From: CF-162 sp040882565
Lineage (GTDB): Bacteria; Chloroflexota; Dehalococcoidia; SM23-28-2; RBG-16-64-32
DNA length: 64,000 nt
Direction of reading: 5' to 3'
NCBI GenBank assembly: GCA_040882565.1
Contig: JBBEAZ010000024.1
Span: 62,001 to 126,000 of the forward strand
The notes beneath the pieces are model-generated. The model was not told the origin of the DNA. It made no database searches and saw only the letters and a list, made by a program, of their open reading frames with translations. Positions within the stretch are counted from its first letter, which is position 1. Each line of letters begins with the position of its first letter. A program made the translations under genes and the position numbers. This document shows, piece by piece, positions 8,483 to 18,213 of this stretch.

Positions 8483-11080
8483 TCAGGCTTGAGGGAACTT
8501 CAGCGTGACGATCTGGTTCCGCCGCAGCGCCATCCGCGCGGCATCCACCGGCGCAGCGTTCTCCTCGTTCAGATCGACAGCCTGCGCCGCTCCGTGCGCC
8601 TCGTCCAGAGTCAGCCCCGCCTCAATCGGCTGATCAGCGATGTTGAACGCCCGCACAACGACGCTATCGTCATCCTCCGCCAGCTTCACCGTCGAGACGA
8701 CGAGGGCAGGATCGCTCACTGTCACCAGGCTCTTCTCGCGCGGCAACTGGCCCTTGCCCCGATTCGTGCGCAGCGCTCTCAGCGGCCGGTTGAACGCGTG
8801 CGCCTCGATGTACGCCCGCTGCCAGCCGCCCTCGTGCGGCACGATCGAGTACTCGAACGACCAGCGACCGATCATCTGCGCCCCCGGCGTGTGCATCCCC
8901 GGCCCGGCGTGTCCGCGCCGCTTCGACAGGTCGTCCCGCGACAGCCACGACACGCAGCGCAGCAACGTCACCGCCAACGTCGCGGTGCCGTCGTCCTCCG
9001 TCATCACCTCGTACTCGGCGAGACCACGGTTTGCGATCATCAGCCCTTGCGCACCGTCGCTCAGGTCCGTGAAAGTCTTTTGTGGGTAAAACGCCACAGG
9101 CGATTCCGGCGCGTTTGGCGGCTCCGGCGCGCAGGCGACCGGCCGTCGCACCACCCCGAAGTGTTGCTCCGAGTCCGACATGTCTGTCACGACTCCAGAC
9201 GGGAACAGCACGCGCAGCCGGTGATCCTCCGCGCGGTTGTCCACGTCCGTCTCGATGTCCACACGTGCCACGCCCGGGTACAAGCTAACGCGGCTCACGA
9301 TCTCGCAGTCCACTTCCTCCTCGCTCCGCGCGCCGCGGTCCCCCGTGAGTCGCACCGGCAGGCGATACGTCTGCCGCACCTCCAGCGTCCACCGCACAGG
9401 GCCCGCCTCCATCACCGCCACGCTCACCGGCCCGGTCGCCCGGTCGACGATCTGGTCCTCGTCGGGCGGGTTGTAGGTGTACTCGTCCCCGCGGTCACCG
9501 ACGTCCAGGAAGCGGTTCAGGCCACACAACACGCGTCCATCGCGCTTGTCTTCGACTGTCAGCGTGCCGTCGCCCTCGCCAGTCACGCGGAAGAATTCGT
9601 TCTCAATTGCGTTGCCCGCTGCCATACCGGACGCGACCTCTTCGCGGCGCTCAAGTCGAAACACCTTGTACCCGAGCGATGTGACATCGCTCGCGACGAA
9701 TCCGAACGTGACGCGCTCACGCGGGTCAACCGGCGAGTAGCCGCCACGTTCGATGGCTTGCAACGGCGCCGCGTTCCCGGCCCCGTATACCGCATGCGTC
9801 GGTTCCTCGCCCGGGCGCACCGGGATGCGCACCGTACAGAAATCCGTCCGCGTTACGTTCAGCGGGTTCCAGACGAGCGCACACGTCTCGCCCGGCGGCG
9901 CGGCAGCCTCGGCGATGTCCTGGTGCGACGCGAAGATGATCTGCTCGGCTATCTGCTCGCACTTGTTGAACCGCAGACCAACGTCGTCGTACACCGCGTC
10001 CGCCGAGCAGCCCGTCACCGAGTCGTGAGGCCCGTTCTGTAGCAGCAGCTTCCATGCGTGCTGCAACAACCGCCGGTCCTCCGCCGTCCGCTCGCCCCCA
10101 GCACCGTTCGCGCCGCGCAGAAGGTGCGACCACGCCGCCAACGGCTCCGCATACCGAGCGAGAAGGTCCTCGCAGTACGCGTACCGCTGCTTCAACCACA
10201 TCCGCGCCGAGAGCACGCCCGCGAGCACGTTCGAGCGGTCGCTCGAACGGAACTCTCCGACGAGCAAGGGCAGGTCGTTGTAATGATCGCCCAACTCCTC
10301 GCGCACGGCCGCGACGAACTGCGGATAGGTCCCGTGCTCCATCGTCGACCCATCCAGCAACTCGTTCGCCGTCCTGATCACGCCCGAGAGCCCGCTATGC
10401 GCCGGCAGGTGATCCGTGCCGTTCGGCACGAGCACATTGCGCGTCGTCGCCAGCGGGTCAAGCATCGACCGCACGTTCGCCAGCGTGTTCGCCAGCGCCT
10501 CACGGTCCTCCGGCACCTCCGACATGTAGCCGTACCCATACGGAAAGTGGATCGCCAGCACCTCGGAGCCGTCGGGCGAGCCCCAGCGGAACTCTGACAC
10601 CTTGACGTCGTTGCCAACGCCGCGCCAGATCGCCACCGAGTCGATGCCGAATCCCCGCAGGATCGCCGGCAGGTGCGCGATGTGCCCAAAAGCGTCCGGC
10701 GAGTAGCCGACGTTCATCACTGCGCCGTACTCACGAGCCGAGCGTATCCCCACCATCAAGTTGCGCACCCAGGCCTCCGCGCCGATCAGGAACTCATCCG
10801 GCAGGATGTAGTTCGGGCCGATCACCAGCCGCCCGTCGCGCACCAACCGCTCGATGGTCTCCCGGCGCTCCGGGCGGATTTCGAGGTAGTCGTCCAGCGG
10901 CACCGTCTGCCCGTCCAGCACGAAATGCTTGAAGCCGGCGTCGCTGTCGAACAGCTCGATCAGCGAGTCCATCATCCGCACCAGACGCGCCCGAAACGCT
11001 TCGAACGGCAGGTACCACTCGCGATCCCAGTGCGTGTGCGAAACGACGATATAGCGCCGGGTCCCGGCTTCGGTCGTCAT
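8483..11080 (-). CDS. Glycoside hydrolase family 38 alpha-mannosidase
   Basis: An 865-residue GH38 enzyme. The N-terminal catalytic domain shows SHTHWDREWYLPF (zinc His and Asp) at about residues 14-26 and YSPDAFGHIAHLPAIL, whose Asp is the expected nucleophile. A central helical region and long C-terminal beta domains follow, as usual for the family. It cleaves terminal alpha-mannosyl residues. No signal peptide is seen, so it is probably cytosolic. The ATG at 11080 overlaps the upstream stop as ATGA. Upstream genes are a PHP hydrolase and a small PH-like protein; nagA diverges beyond, suggesting a glycan-use locus. Confidence 0.92.
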   Translation of the reverse strand: MTTEAGTRRYIVVSHTHWDREWYLPFEAFRARLVRMMDSLIELFDSDAGFKHFVLDGQTVPLDDYLEIRPERRETIERLVRDGRLVIGPNYILPDEFLIGAEAWVRNLMVGIRSAREYGAVMNVGYSPDAFGHIAHLPAILRGFGIDSVAIWRGVGNDVKVSEFRWGSPDGSEVLAIHFPYGYGYMSEVPEDREALANTLANVRSMLDPLATTRNVLVPNGTDHLPAHSGLSGVIRTANELLDGSTMEHGTYPQFVAAVREELGDHYNDLPLLVGEFRSSDRSNVLAGVLSARMWLKQRYAYCEDLLARYAEPLAAWSHLLRGANGAGGERTAEDRRLLQHAWKLLLQNGPHDSVTGCSADAVYDDVGLRFNKCEQIAEQIIFASHQDIAEAAAPPGETCALVWNPLNVTRTDFCTVRIPVRPGEEPTHAVYGAGNAAPLQAIERGGYSPVDPRERVTFGFVASDVTSLGYKVFRLERREEVASGMAAGNAIENEFFRVTGEGDGTLTVEDKRDGRVLCGLNRFLDVGDRGDEYTYNPPDEDQIVDRATGPVSVAVMEAGPVRWTLEVRQTYRLPVRLTGDRGARSEEEVDCEIVSRVSLYPGVARVDIETDVDNRAEDHRLRVLFPSGVVTDMSDSEQHFGVVRRPVACAPEPPNAPESPVAFYPQKTFTDLSDGAQGLMIANRGLAEYEVMTEDDGTATLAVTLLRCVSWLSRDDLSKRRGHAGPGMHTPGAQMIGRWSFEYSIVPHEGGWQRAYIEAHAFNRPLRALRTNRGKGQLPREKSLVTVSDPALVVSTVKLAEDDDSVVVRAFNIADQPIEAGLTLDEAHGAAQAVDLNEENAAPVDAARMALRRNQIVTLKFPQA

Positions 11081-11496
11081 GCAGCCTTCTTCCCCGTCGC
11101 TTGCTCCAGCGCCGCGATCCATTCGCGGTCGGTCAGGCTGAGCCCAGTCGAGAAGAGGTGACGATCATCGCCGCGTTGCATGTACATGCACTCGAAAACG
11201 AGCAGGCTGTTCACCTGGAACAGCACACCGCCATTTTCGCGCGTCATCGCGAACGCCTCGATCCGCTCCAGCGGCCACTCGATGCGCTCGTCGCCCATCA
11301 CCGCGGCCCAGCGGTCCGGCAGGTACACCAGCCGATTGTTCGTCAGGTATAGCCTGCCGCCCTGGTTCGTCCGCGAAGGCTTATGGAACACATCGCCCGA
11401 CTTCAGCACCTCTTCGCCGTCGAGCAGTTCCGTGCTGTGGTACCACCCACCGCCGAGACGCGCTGGTTCCGTCCTGCGTGGGATGGTGTCCGTCAC
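11077..11496 (-). CDS. Small PH/GRAM-like domain protein
   Basis: About 139 residues; a longer version from ATG 11532 would overlap the upstream gene by 40 bases. I favour the GTG at 11496, which overlaps the upstream stop as GTGA. The sequence VFHKPSRTNQGGRLYLTNNRLVYLP followed by WPLERIEAFAM is typical of bacterial PH- or GRAM-like domains (beta strand with T-N-R-L). No catalytic residues are seen. Its end overlaps the mannosidase start by four bases (ATGA), so it is translated within the PHP-to-mannosidase operon. Function unknown. Confidence 0.72.
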   Translation of the reverse strand: MTDTIPRRTEPARLGGGWYHSTELLDGEEVLKSGDVFHKPSRTNQGGRLYLTNNRLVYLPDRWAAVMGDERIEWPLERIEAFAMTRENGGVLFQVNSLLVFECMYMQRGDDRHLFSTGLSLTDREWIAALEQATGKKAA

Positions 11497-12953
11497 TCGT
11501 GCGCCACCCATATCGGGTTCGTCATCGCCCAAACGACCTCGCCGCGTTCCGGTCGGCCTCGCCGCCCGCGCAGCTCAGCGCGCACATAGCGCCGGTTGCT
11601 CATATCGAGCGAGAACTCCAAGGTCGCCTCGTCCATGTCCAGCGGGATGATATCGATCGGCCCGCTTTCGCCGATCAGCCAAAGCTTGCGCTCATAGCTG
11701 CCCACCACTTGGACACGGAGCTTCACCCAGCCCGCCTTCACCTCGTCGCCCATCATCTTCTCGTATCGCCCATCACCGTCTCCGTCGGCAAGCAGAACGA
11801 GCGTTGAGCCACGCTGCGGCGAGTCCGTGACATAGGCGTGACCGGCGCGGATCGCGGTCAGCACGCCCACCTCCGATGCTTCCGTCGCGTACACCCATGT
11901 CGTCGGCTCCGCGAGCCCGTGCGGGTGGCGTGGCGCAGCCGGCGGGATCGAGTGGGTATCCGAACCGCCGACCGCCACAACTCGCTCGCCGCCACGCAGT
12001 AGCCGGTCCCATTGCTCCAGCGATTCCCAGTTGTAGAACCGCCACGGCGCCTGCCAGACCTCCATGCAGTCGAAGCCCTCCCAGCCGCTGAACAGCCACG
12101 GTGGTCCTATGCACTTGGGATGGTTGATCGAGAACATTCCGCCCTTGCTCGCAATGAACCGCTGCACGGCCTCCATCGAGGCCTGGTCCGCGCAGCGGTA
12201 CTCGATCCACTCGCGCAGGCCCCACGTGTTCGCGTGGCCCCAGTACGTCGTCACTTCTTCGCCCGGGATCAGGATGATCGGCAGGTCAGCGAGTGCTTCG
12301 AGGTCCTCGTGATGAGCGTTCGTGTTGTGGTCCGTCACCGCCAGGAAATCGAGCCCCAACTCAACCGCGTGTTCGACAATCTCGCGGACCGTGTTCGCCC
12401 CGTCCGAGTGCAGCGTGTGGCAGTGCAGGTCGCCGCGCAGCCAGCGGCCGCCGCGTTCGTCGGCCCGGCCCAGCGGCTTCACCGCCGACGCCGTCGCGCC
12501 ACCGGCGAGCACCGGAAGTTCCGCCGGCACTTCCTCCCCTTCGGGAGCGATGTCCAGCCTCACATCCACCGCGTAACGCGCACCCTCCGGGTCTGCACGC
12601 GCCGCGCCAAGCATGATGTTCCACTCACCCGGAAACAGCGGCCCGCGCAGGTACCCCGGCGTCGCATCCGTCGGCGTGATGAAGAACCGAGCGCGCGCCG
12701 AGCCGCTCCAGCCCCGAAACCCCGTACCGTCGAGGAACTCCCGCCCGCGCGAGTCGAAAACCCCAAGGTCCAGCACGCTTCCCGGCCCCATGCCGAAGGG
12801 CGCCGTCACCGGCTCGTGGTACTGGTACGACACGTCAATCCGCCGTGTGCGTGGCGGTACCTGGAACGGCAGGTACAAGTACGGATCGCGGCGCGCTTGT
12901 TCCGCGCTGACGTGCCCTTCCAGGCGTACAAGTTGCTCCATCGCCCATACCAT
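11493..12953 (-). CDS. CehA/McbA-type PHP domain metallohydrolase
   Basis: About 486 residues. An N-terminal beta domain (roughly 1-160) precedes a PHP domain opening GDLHCHTLHSDGANTVREIVEHA, with VTDHNTN, IPGEEVTT, FSINHP and GGSDTH further on; these supply the metal-binding His, Asp and Glu residues of PHP phosphoesterase-like enzymes. This architecture matches CehA/McbA-type hydrolases. The start is taken at ATG 12953 (or 12941) because upstream sequence overlaps the promoter of divergent nagA. The gene overlaps the next one by four bases. Substrate unknown; glycan context suggests a phospho- or carbamoyl-ester. Confidence 0.82.
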   Translation of the reverse strand: MVWAMEQLVRLEGHVSAEQARRDPYLYLPFQVPPRTRRIDVSYQYHEPVTAPFGMGPGSVLDLGVFDSRGREFLDGTGFRGWSGSARARFFITPTDATPGYLRGPLFPGEWNIMLGAARADPEGARYAVDVRLDIAPEGEEVPAELPVLAGGATASAVKPLGRADERGGRWLRGDLHCHTLHSDGANTVREIVEHAVELGLDFLAVTDHNTNAHHEDLEALADLPIILIPGEEVTTYWGHANTWGLREWIEYRCADQASMEAVQRFIASKGGMFSINHPKCIGPPWLFSGWEGFDCMEVWQAPWRFYNWESLEQWDRLLRGGERVVAVGGSDTHSIPPAAPRHPHGLAEPTTWVYATEASEVGVLTAIRAGHAYVTDSPQRGSTLVLLADGDGDGRYEKMMGDEVKAGWVKLRVQVVGSYERKLWLIGESGPIDIIPLDMDEATLEFSLDMSNRRYVRAELRGRRGRPERGEVVWAMTNPIWVAHE

Positions 12954-12992
12954 AGCGACGCCGTGCTCCGGCGGCAACGTATGATATCGCGC

Positions 12993-14141
12993 ATGACCGA
13001 TCGACTCCTCCTGCGCGGCGCCCGCGTCGTGACTCCAGACACCCGCCTCGAGAACGCAGACGTCCTCATCGAAGACGGTCACATCGCTGACGTCCGTCCC
13101 GGAATCCAAGCCGACGGAGCGCGGACCACCGACCTCCCGGGCCTCTTCCTCTCCCCCGGATTCATCGACCTCCACGTCCACGGCGGCGGCGGCTTTTCGC
13201 TCATCACCACCGATTCCGCCGATATCGCCGCGTATCGCAGCTGGGCGCCCACCGGCGGCACGACCTCCTTCCTCGCCACGATCTGCGCCACGGACATCGT
13301 CGCCGCGTCGAAGTGCCTACGCGCCATCGTCGCCAGCGGTGGATCAGACGGAGCGAACCTCCTGGGCGCGAACCTCGAGGGCCCGTTCGTCAGCTCCGAA
13401 CGCCGGGGCGCGCTCCCTCCATCCTGGCCGGCGACGCCCGACACGGCGGCATTCGAACACCTGCTCGACGCCGCCGGCGGCACCCTGCGCCTTATGACCG
13501 TCGCTCCGGAACTCGACGGCGCAGCGAAACTCATCGCTAAGGCGATCGGCGAGGGTGTCCGCATCAGCGTCGGTCACACCGACGCCACGTTCGATGAAGC
13601 CTGCGAAGGGTTCCGCGCAGGCGCGACCCAGGTCACCCACGCCTTCAACGCGATGCGGCCGTTCCACCATCGCGACCCTGGCCCCATCGGCGCCGCGCTC
13701 GAAGCAGACGGCGTCGTGATCGAGGTCATCGCCGACGGAGTGCACCTCCATCCGGCCACGGTACGCACGCTCGTACAAGCCTTCGGCCCCGAGCGGGTGG
13801 CGTTGATCACGGACGGCGTCACGCCAGCCGGGCTCGGCGCGGGCAGCTTTCGCATCGGCGATCACGAAGCGACGCTCAAGGGCGGCGAAATGCGCCTCCC
13901 CGACGGCACCATCGCCGGCGGCGTCGCGACGATGATCGACGTCGTCCGCAACGTCGTCCAATGGGGCATCGCCGACATCGCCACCGCCGCGACGATGGCC
14001 TCGGCCACGCCTGCGCAAGCCCTGGACCTCGACCGCAAGGGTCTAATCGCGCCCGGCTATGACGCCGATCTCGTGGCGCTGACGGAAGACCTCACTGTCT
14101 CACGAACGTGGGTCGGCGGCCGCGAAGTGTACGCGGCCTAA
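12993..14141 (+). CDS. nagA: N-acetylglucosamine-6-phosphate deacetylase
   Basis: A 382-residue amidohydrolase-superfamily enzyme. Motifs in order: PGFIDLHVHGGGG (about residues 52-64), GANLEGPFVS with the metal-binding Glu, SVGHTDATFDEA, THAFNAMRPFHHRDPGP and LITDGVTPAG with the catalytic Asp. It removes acetate from GlcNAc-6-phosphate to give glucosamine-6-phosphate, in amino-sugar recycling. The ATG at 12993 is preferred over an in-frame ATG at 12981 because the family begins at this point. It diverges from the PHP/mannosidase operon with about 39 bases between, so the two may share control. Confidence 0.92.
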   Translation: MTDRLLLRGARVVTPDTRLENADVLIEDGHIADVRPGIQADGARTTDLPGLFLSPGFIDLHVHGGGGFSLITTDSADIAAYRSWAPTGGTTSFLATICATDIVAASKCLRAIVASGGSDGANLLGANLEGPFVSSERRGALPPSWPATPDTAAFEHLLDAAGGTLRLMTVAPELDGAAKLIAKAIGEGVRISVGHTDATFDEACEGFRAGATQVTHAFNAMRPFHHRDPGPIGAALEADGVVIEVIADGVHLHPATVRTLVQAFGPERVALITDGVTPAGLGAGSFRIGDHEATLKGGEMRLPDGTIAGGVATMIDVVRNVVQWGIADIATAATMASATPAQALDLDRKGLIAPGYDADLVALTEDLTVSRTWVGGREVYAA

Positions 14142-14201
14142 CACCGGTAGGGGCGATGCCTGCCGCGCGCGTCTCGCCCCGCATCCGAACGCCCGCTAAC
14201 G

Positions 14202-15782
14202 TCACCCGGAATCGCACTCCGGGACCGAAATCCCGACAAGGCGCCTCAGCAGGAGGCGCGCATCCGCCAAATCTGAGTCTCCGTCGCAGTCCAGATTCCC
14301 CAACTCGATGCACGGCGCCGCCGCCAAAGAACCCACATGCCGCAGCAACAGCAGCTCATCGAATGGCGTCAACGCGCCGTCACAGTCCACATCGCCCGGC
14401 AAAGAGCCCGCGGTCGGCACCACCGCCCCGAATTCATACGCGCCGATGTCGCAGACGGGCCCGACAGGGCGTGGCGCACCCCGCTGATCCCAAGCTGGGC
14501 ACCGGGCGTCGTCCCCCGCGTTCGTCGCCGGACTCCCCGCCAACAGCGCGTGAGTCATCGTCGGCCCGCCGTTGTCGGCCAGATCGCTGAGCAGCGGATC
14601 GACGCCGACAAGGTCGCTCGGCCCTGAAAGCTGGCAACTGCCGTCGCCGTCCAGGTTGTGGCCGCCGGACGATGGGGACACCGAGTCAAGCCCCGAGCGG
14701 CAGTCGAAGTTCTCGTTTGCGGCCACGATCGTGTTGACTATGGTGGTCGTACTGTCCGCGTCGGTTGAGATGCCACCGCCAAGCACCTCTGAATCGTTGA
14801 AGGCGATTGTCAAGTTGACCGCCGTCACATGGCCACCGTCGTAGTTGGAGATTCCTCCGCCACCTCTGCCCCCGTCCGTGAAGTTCCCAGAGATCGTCGA
14901 ATTCGAGATTTGGATTGAGCCTGACGGTCCGTTCAGAATTCCTCCGCCACCGTAGGATGCTTGGCCTCCCGTGGAGTTGCCGAAGAGTACGCTGTCGCGC
15001 AGGATCATGGTCCCGTAGTTCGCGACACCACCGCCGCCCAGTGTATCCGCGCGGTTATTTGAAATGGTGGTGCGTTCCAGAACGGCGAGCCCTCCACTGT
15101 AGTTCACGATTCCGCCTCCTGCGCCGGCGAAGGCGGCGACGTTGTCCTTGATTACGCTATCGGACACTCTCAACACTCCGTAGTTGCAGACTCCACCGCC
15201 GCTCCGACGAACGAGATTGTCGGACACCCGGACTCGCGCAAGCGTCAGATCGCCCAGATTGCGGATACCGCCCCCACAGCCTTCGCCCTGCGGCATAGGC
15301 CCACCAGAATCCAACGACTTGACTGTCAAGTCAGAAATGACCACCTGGGTTCCCTCACGGACATCAATCAGCCGGTCCACGAGCGCAGGGGCAGCAAAGA
15401 TCGCCGTTTCTGCCATGCCCGAACCTTTAATGGTCAGATCGTCAGTGATATCAAGGTCCTGGCTGAGCGATTCGTCCTCGCAGCATGCGCCGATGCCCAC
15501 CGCGTACCCGTAGTTGTTGTCCAGGACCACTGTTTGATGACCGGGCAACGTGTTGGTCTCTTGAAGAGCCGCCCTTAGGGTGCACTTGCCGCCAACTGTC
15601 AGGCAAACACCGTCTCCCGGGTCAGCGTCCACTTTGTCCGACACCGAGTTGACTTCGAAGGTTCCCCCGGCGTCGGTAGAGTGTCCCTCTCGGGGAGACG
15701 CGACCGTCATCAGGGCAATTGCTGCCAGAGCAACCAACGATATGGCCGAGCGAGCCACGGCAGAACCCACCTTTCGCCCCAA
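14202..15782 (-). CDS. Secreted right-handed beta-helix protein with dockerin-like end
   Basis: A 526-residue exported protein. A signal peptide (charged start, then SAISLVALAAIALMTVASP) is followed by a CSLREA-like domain (VCLTVGGKCTLRAALQETN), about 11 imperfect beta-helix turns rich in GGG-hydrophobic-N (N-x-G-x-GGGG repeats, residues about 160-380), a choice-of-anchor Q-type block (DQRGAPRPVGPVCDIGAYEFG), and a C-terminal dockerin-like pair of DxDCDGxxxxxDxxLLLR calcium loops. Likely a surface or matrix protein; cohesin partners are not visible. TGA at 14202, convergent with nagA. Confidence 0.85.
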   Translation of the reverse strand: MGRKVGSAVARSAISLVALAAIALMTVASPREGHSTDAGGTFEVNSVSDKVDADPGDGVCLTVGGKCTLRAALQETNTLPGHQTVVLDNNYGYAVGIGACCEDESLSQDLDITDDLTIKGSGMAETAIFAAPALVDRLIDVREGTQVVISDLTVKSLDSGGPMPQGEGCGGGIRNLGDLTLARVRVSDNLVRRSGGGVCNYGVLRVSDSVIKDNVAAFAGAGGGIVNYSGGLAVLERTTISNNRADTLGGGGVANYGTMILRDSVLFGNSTGGQASYGGGGILNGPSGSIQISNSTISGNFTDGGRGGGGISNYDGGHVTAVNLTIAFNDSEVLGGGISTDADSTTTIVNTIVAANENFDCRSGLDSVSPSSGGHNLDGDGSCQLSGPSDLVGVDPLLSDLADNGGPTMTHALLAGSPATNAGDDARCPAWDQRGAPRPVGPVCDIGAYEFGAVVPTAGSLPGDVDCDGALTPFDELLLLRHVGSLAAAPCIELGNLDCDGDSDLADARLLLRRLVGISVPECDSG

Positions 15783-15824
15783 ATGGGGTTAATACTCTAC
15801 CACTCGCACTGACAATGCGGCGGC

Positions 15825-16664
15825 CTAACGCATCGCCGACACGCCGAACGCCTCCGGCCGCCGCCGCACATCCCGGAACCCCGCCTCCCCCAGCCGTCGC
15901 AATGCCCCACGCGTGGTGTTCCCGCTCATCTTGCTCTCGGGGTCGCCGACGTAATGGAACAGCTTGCCGCCCGGCCGCAGCACCCGTAACAACTGCTCGT
16001 AGAACGCCAGCGAGTACAGCTCCCCCGCCAGGCTGAACTGCGGCGGGTCGTGCACAATCGCGTCGAAGCTCGCGTCCGCCAGCGTCGGCACGACTTCGAA
16101 GCTGTCGCCGATCCGCCGCTCGATCCGCCCATCCTCGAACAACTCCCGCGACCACAGGTTCGCTCGCGCGATCTCCGTCGCCGCCCGGTCCACTTCGATC
16201 GTCAGCACAGTAGTAGCCGTCCGCGCCGCCTCCATCGCCGTGTAACCGAGCCCCGTCGCCGTGTCGAGCACCCGCCCCGTCACCGGCGCGATCGTCCGCA
16301 GCTTGCGCCGCGTGTCCTCCAGCGGGTCGATCCCCTTGATCCGGTGCATCGGTATCCCCGAAACCAGCATCGTCGGCGCACCCGCCGTCGGGTAGAGCGT
16401 GTACACCAGCCCCGTCTCCTCCGAAAACCTCTGGATCTTCGTCGCCGCGCCATCCTCAATCACAAAACAAGCGGTTTCGGCTTCTGCAATCTCCTCGACC
16501 ACCGCCCACGCGATCAGCGCCTCACCCAGCCACACACCACCCTCCTCAACCCGCGCCTCCACCTCCGTCCGCCCCAGGTCGAGCGATGTAGTCGCCGCGG
16601 CCGCGCCGCTGTCGCGCGCCGCCAGCAATGGCCTCGCCTGGTAGTGCGAGATCACGATCGCCAT
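15825..16664 (-). CDS. Class I SAM-dependent methyltransferase
   Basis: A 279-residue protein. The C-terminal half is a Rossmann methyltransferase: VLDTATGLGYTAMEAA (motif I), LTIEVDRAATEIA (motif II acidic residue), and FDAIVHDPPQFSLAGELYS (motif IV with DPP). The N-terminal half is a small domain of unknown role. The DPPQFS and overall plan resemble the archaeal-type COG2521 predicted methyltransferases; the target (RNA, protein or small molecule) cannot be told. It diverges from the serine hydrolase at 16750. Confidence 0.8.
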   Translation of the reverse strand: MAIVISHYQARPLLAARDSGAAAATTSLDLGRTEVEARVEEGGVWLGEALIAWAVVEEIAEAETACFVIEDGAATKIQRFSEETGLVYTLYPTAGAPTMLVSGIPMHRIKGIDPLEDTRRKLRTIAPVTGRVLDTATGLGYTAMEAARTATTVLTIEVDRAATEIARANLWSRELFEDGRIERRIGDSFEVVPTLADASFDAIVHDPPQFSLAGELYSLAFYEQLLRVLRPGGKLFHYVGDPESKMSGNTTRGALRRLGEAGFRDVRRRPEAFGVSAMR

Positions 16665-16734
16665 GCCGCCATCCTATCCCCTCGCGCGCCTTGTTCAATG
16701 TTCCCAGTTCCATGTTCCTCCGCCCTCCGGATGC

Positions 16735-16740
16735 TACAAT
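16735..16740 (+). promoter_or_regulatory. -10 element TACAAT of the serine hydrolase gene
   Basis: TACAAT lies nine bases upstream of the ATG at 16750 and there is no Shine-Dalgarno sequence between them. If used, transcription would begin at or within a base or two of the start codon (leaderless mRNA). The same spacing recurs at several genes in this window. Confidence 0.5.
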
Positions 16741-16749
16741 CCGCCCGTT

Positions 16750-18213
16750 ATGACCGCCTTCCGCCCCGACTTCGCACGACTCTCCGAGACAGCGCAACGA
16801 ATCCTCGCCGAGCGCCACTTGCCCGGCCTCGCGCTCGGCGCCGTCGTCGCCGGGGAACCGGCCTGGCAAGAAGCCTGGGGCTGGGCCGACATCGCCGCCC
16901 AACAGCCGATGACGCCGCAGCACCGCCAGCGCATCGCCTCGATCACCAAGACGATGGTTGGCCTTTGCGTCATGGCGCTCGTCGACGAGGGCCGCCTCTC
17001 GCTCGACAGCCGCGTCCAAGACATCCTTCCGGACTTCACGTTCCATGGCCCCGCCGAGGGACTTACGGTGCGCCACCTGCTCACGCACACCGGTGGCATC
17101 GGCGAAACGCCGAATGCCAACGACCTGGCGCAGCCGTTCGCCAAGCTCTACGGCAAGCATGAGCCCGGCACGTCGCTGACCGACCTCTACACCGACGGCT
17201 TGACGATCGAGGTCCCGCCGGGCACCAAGTGGGCGTACGCCAACCACGGCTTCCTGCTCCTCGGCGAGATCATCTCGCGCCTCGAGGGCGTGGCCCTGCC
17301 GGAGGCGATGCACCGACGCATCTATGAGCCCCTCGGCATGAACGACAGCGACACCCTCGACGTGCCGCGTCCAGACATCTCGCACGGGTACCACCAGGCG
17401 GCAACGCCCGAGGCCCGGCAACTGCTCGACTACTTCAGCGTCGAGCTGGAGTCCGACGTCCCGGTCGACGGCCACAACCTCGCCGGGAAGTACCCGCCGG
17501 CCTGGGGCAACGCGGCCGCCGGTGGCGCGCAGTCGACGGTGCCGGACATGCTCCGGTACGCCGCCGCGCTGCTCCGGGCCTCGGACGGTATCGTCCGACC
17601 GGAGACGTTCGCGCAGATGATTACGCCGCAGTGGCAGCCGGATCCGCGGCTACGCGGCTGGGGACTTTCGTTCGAGTCGCATCGCCCCTTCGGGCAGCGC
17701 ATGTTCGGCCACGGCGGCGCGGCGATGGGCGGCTGGAACAGCTTCCTGGCCGTCTTCCCGGACCTCGACGCCGCGCTCGTCATCCATACCAACCTGATGA
17801 CCGACGGCTTCGAGACCACCACACAGAGGCCGCTGATCCAGGCTTTCCTGGGCGCCGACAACCCGAAGCCCGGCGCCAACCTCGATACGCAGGTGCTGGC
17901 GACCGCTCCCGGCGTTTACGAGGCGCCTGACCCAGGCCCGCTCACCAACTTCCGCGTGAAGTTCGGTAGCGGCCGCGTGCTCATCCGTCAGGCTGACGGC
18001 CTGTTGACGCTGTATTCCCGCCGCGGTCCGTGGAAGGAAGGCGTTCCGCTGCTCCCCGGCGACACCGGCGAGCCCGACCTCCTCCTGATTAACCACGGCG
18101 CGATCCCGCAGCGGCTCGTCGTCCTCCGCGACGGTTCGGGCGATGTCACCGGCCTCCGCTTCACCCAGCTCGTGGACATGCACCGCAACCCCGAACTCCA
18201 GCCGTGGACGTGA
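16750..18213 (+). CDS. Serine hydrolase, class C beta-lactamase-like
   Basis: A 487-residue beta-lactamase/penicillin-binding-like hydrolase. The SxxK nucleophile motif is SITK at residues 64-67; the YxN motif is YAN in KWAYANHGFLLLGE; HGGAAMGGW near residue 320 stands for the KTG/HxG box. A C-terminal domain of about 120 residues follows. No signal peptide is seen, so it is predicted cytosolic; probably an esterase or peptidase rather than a resistance enzyme. It overlaps the alpha/beta hydrolase start by up to 10 bases and heads a four-gene plus-strand operon. Confidence 0.86.
   Translation: MTAFRPDFARLSETAQRILAERHLPGLALGAVVAGEPAWQEAWGWADIAAQQPMTPQHRQRIASITKTMVGLCVMALVDEGRLSLDSRVQDILPDFTFHGPAEGLTVRHLLTHTGGIGETPNANDLAQPFAKLYGKHEPGTSLTDLYTDGLTIEVPPGTKWAYANHGFLLLGEIISRLEGVALPEAMHRRIYEPLGMNDSDTLDVPRPDISHGYHQAATPEARQLLDYFSVELESDVPVDGHNLAGKYPPAWGNAAAGGAQSTVPDMLRYAAALLRASDGIVRPETFAQMITPQWQPDPRLRGWGLSFESHRPFGQRMFGHGGAAMGGWNSFLAVFPDLDAALVIHTNLMTDGFETTTQRPLIQAFLGADNPKPGANLDTQVLATAPGVYEAPDPGPLTNFRVKFGSGRVLIRQADGLLTLYSRRGPWKEGVPLLPGDTGEPDLLLINHGAIPQRLVVLRDGSGDVTGLRFTQLVDMHRNPELQPWT

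Noticed and set aside
8282..10042. Long plus-strand frame opposite GH38
   Set aside because: Arg/His/Pro-rich, no domains, antisense to a clear GH38 gene.
12012..12992. Upstream extension of the nagA frame
   Set aside because: It lies antisense to the PHP gene; the NagA family begins at 12993.
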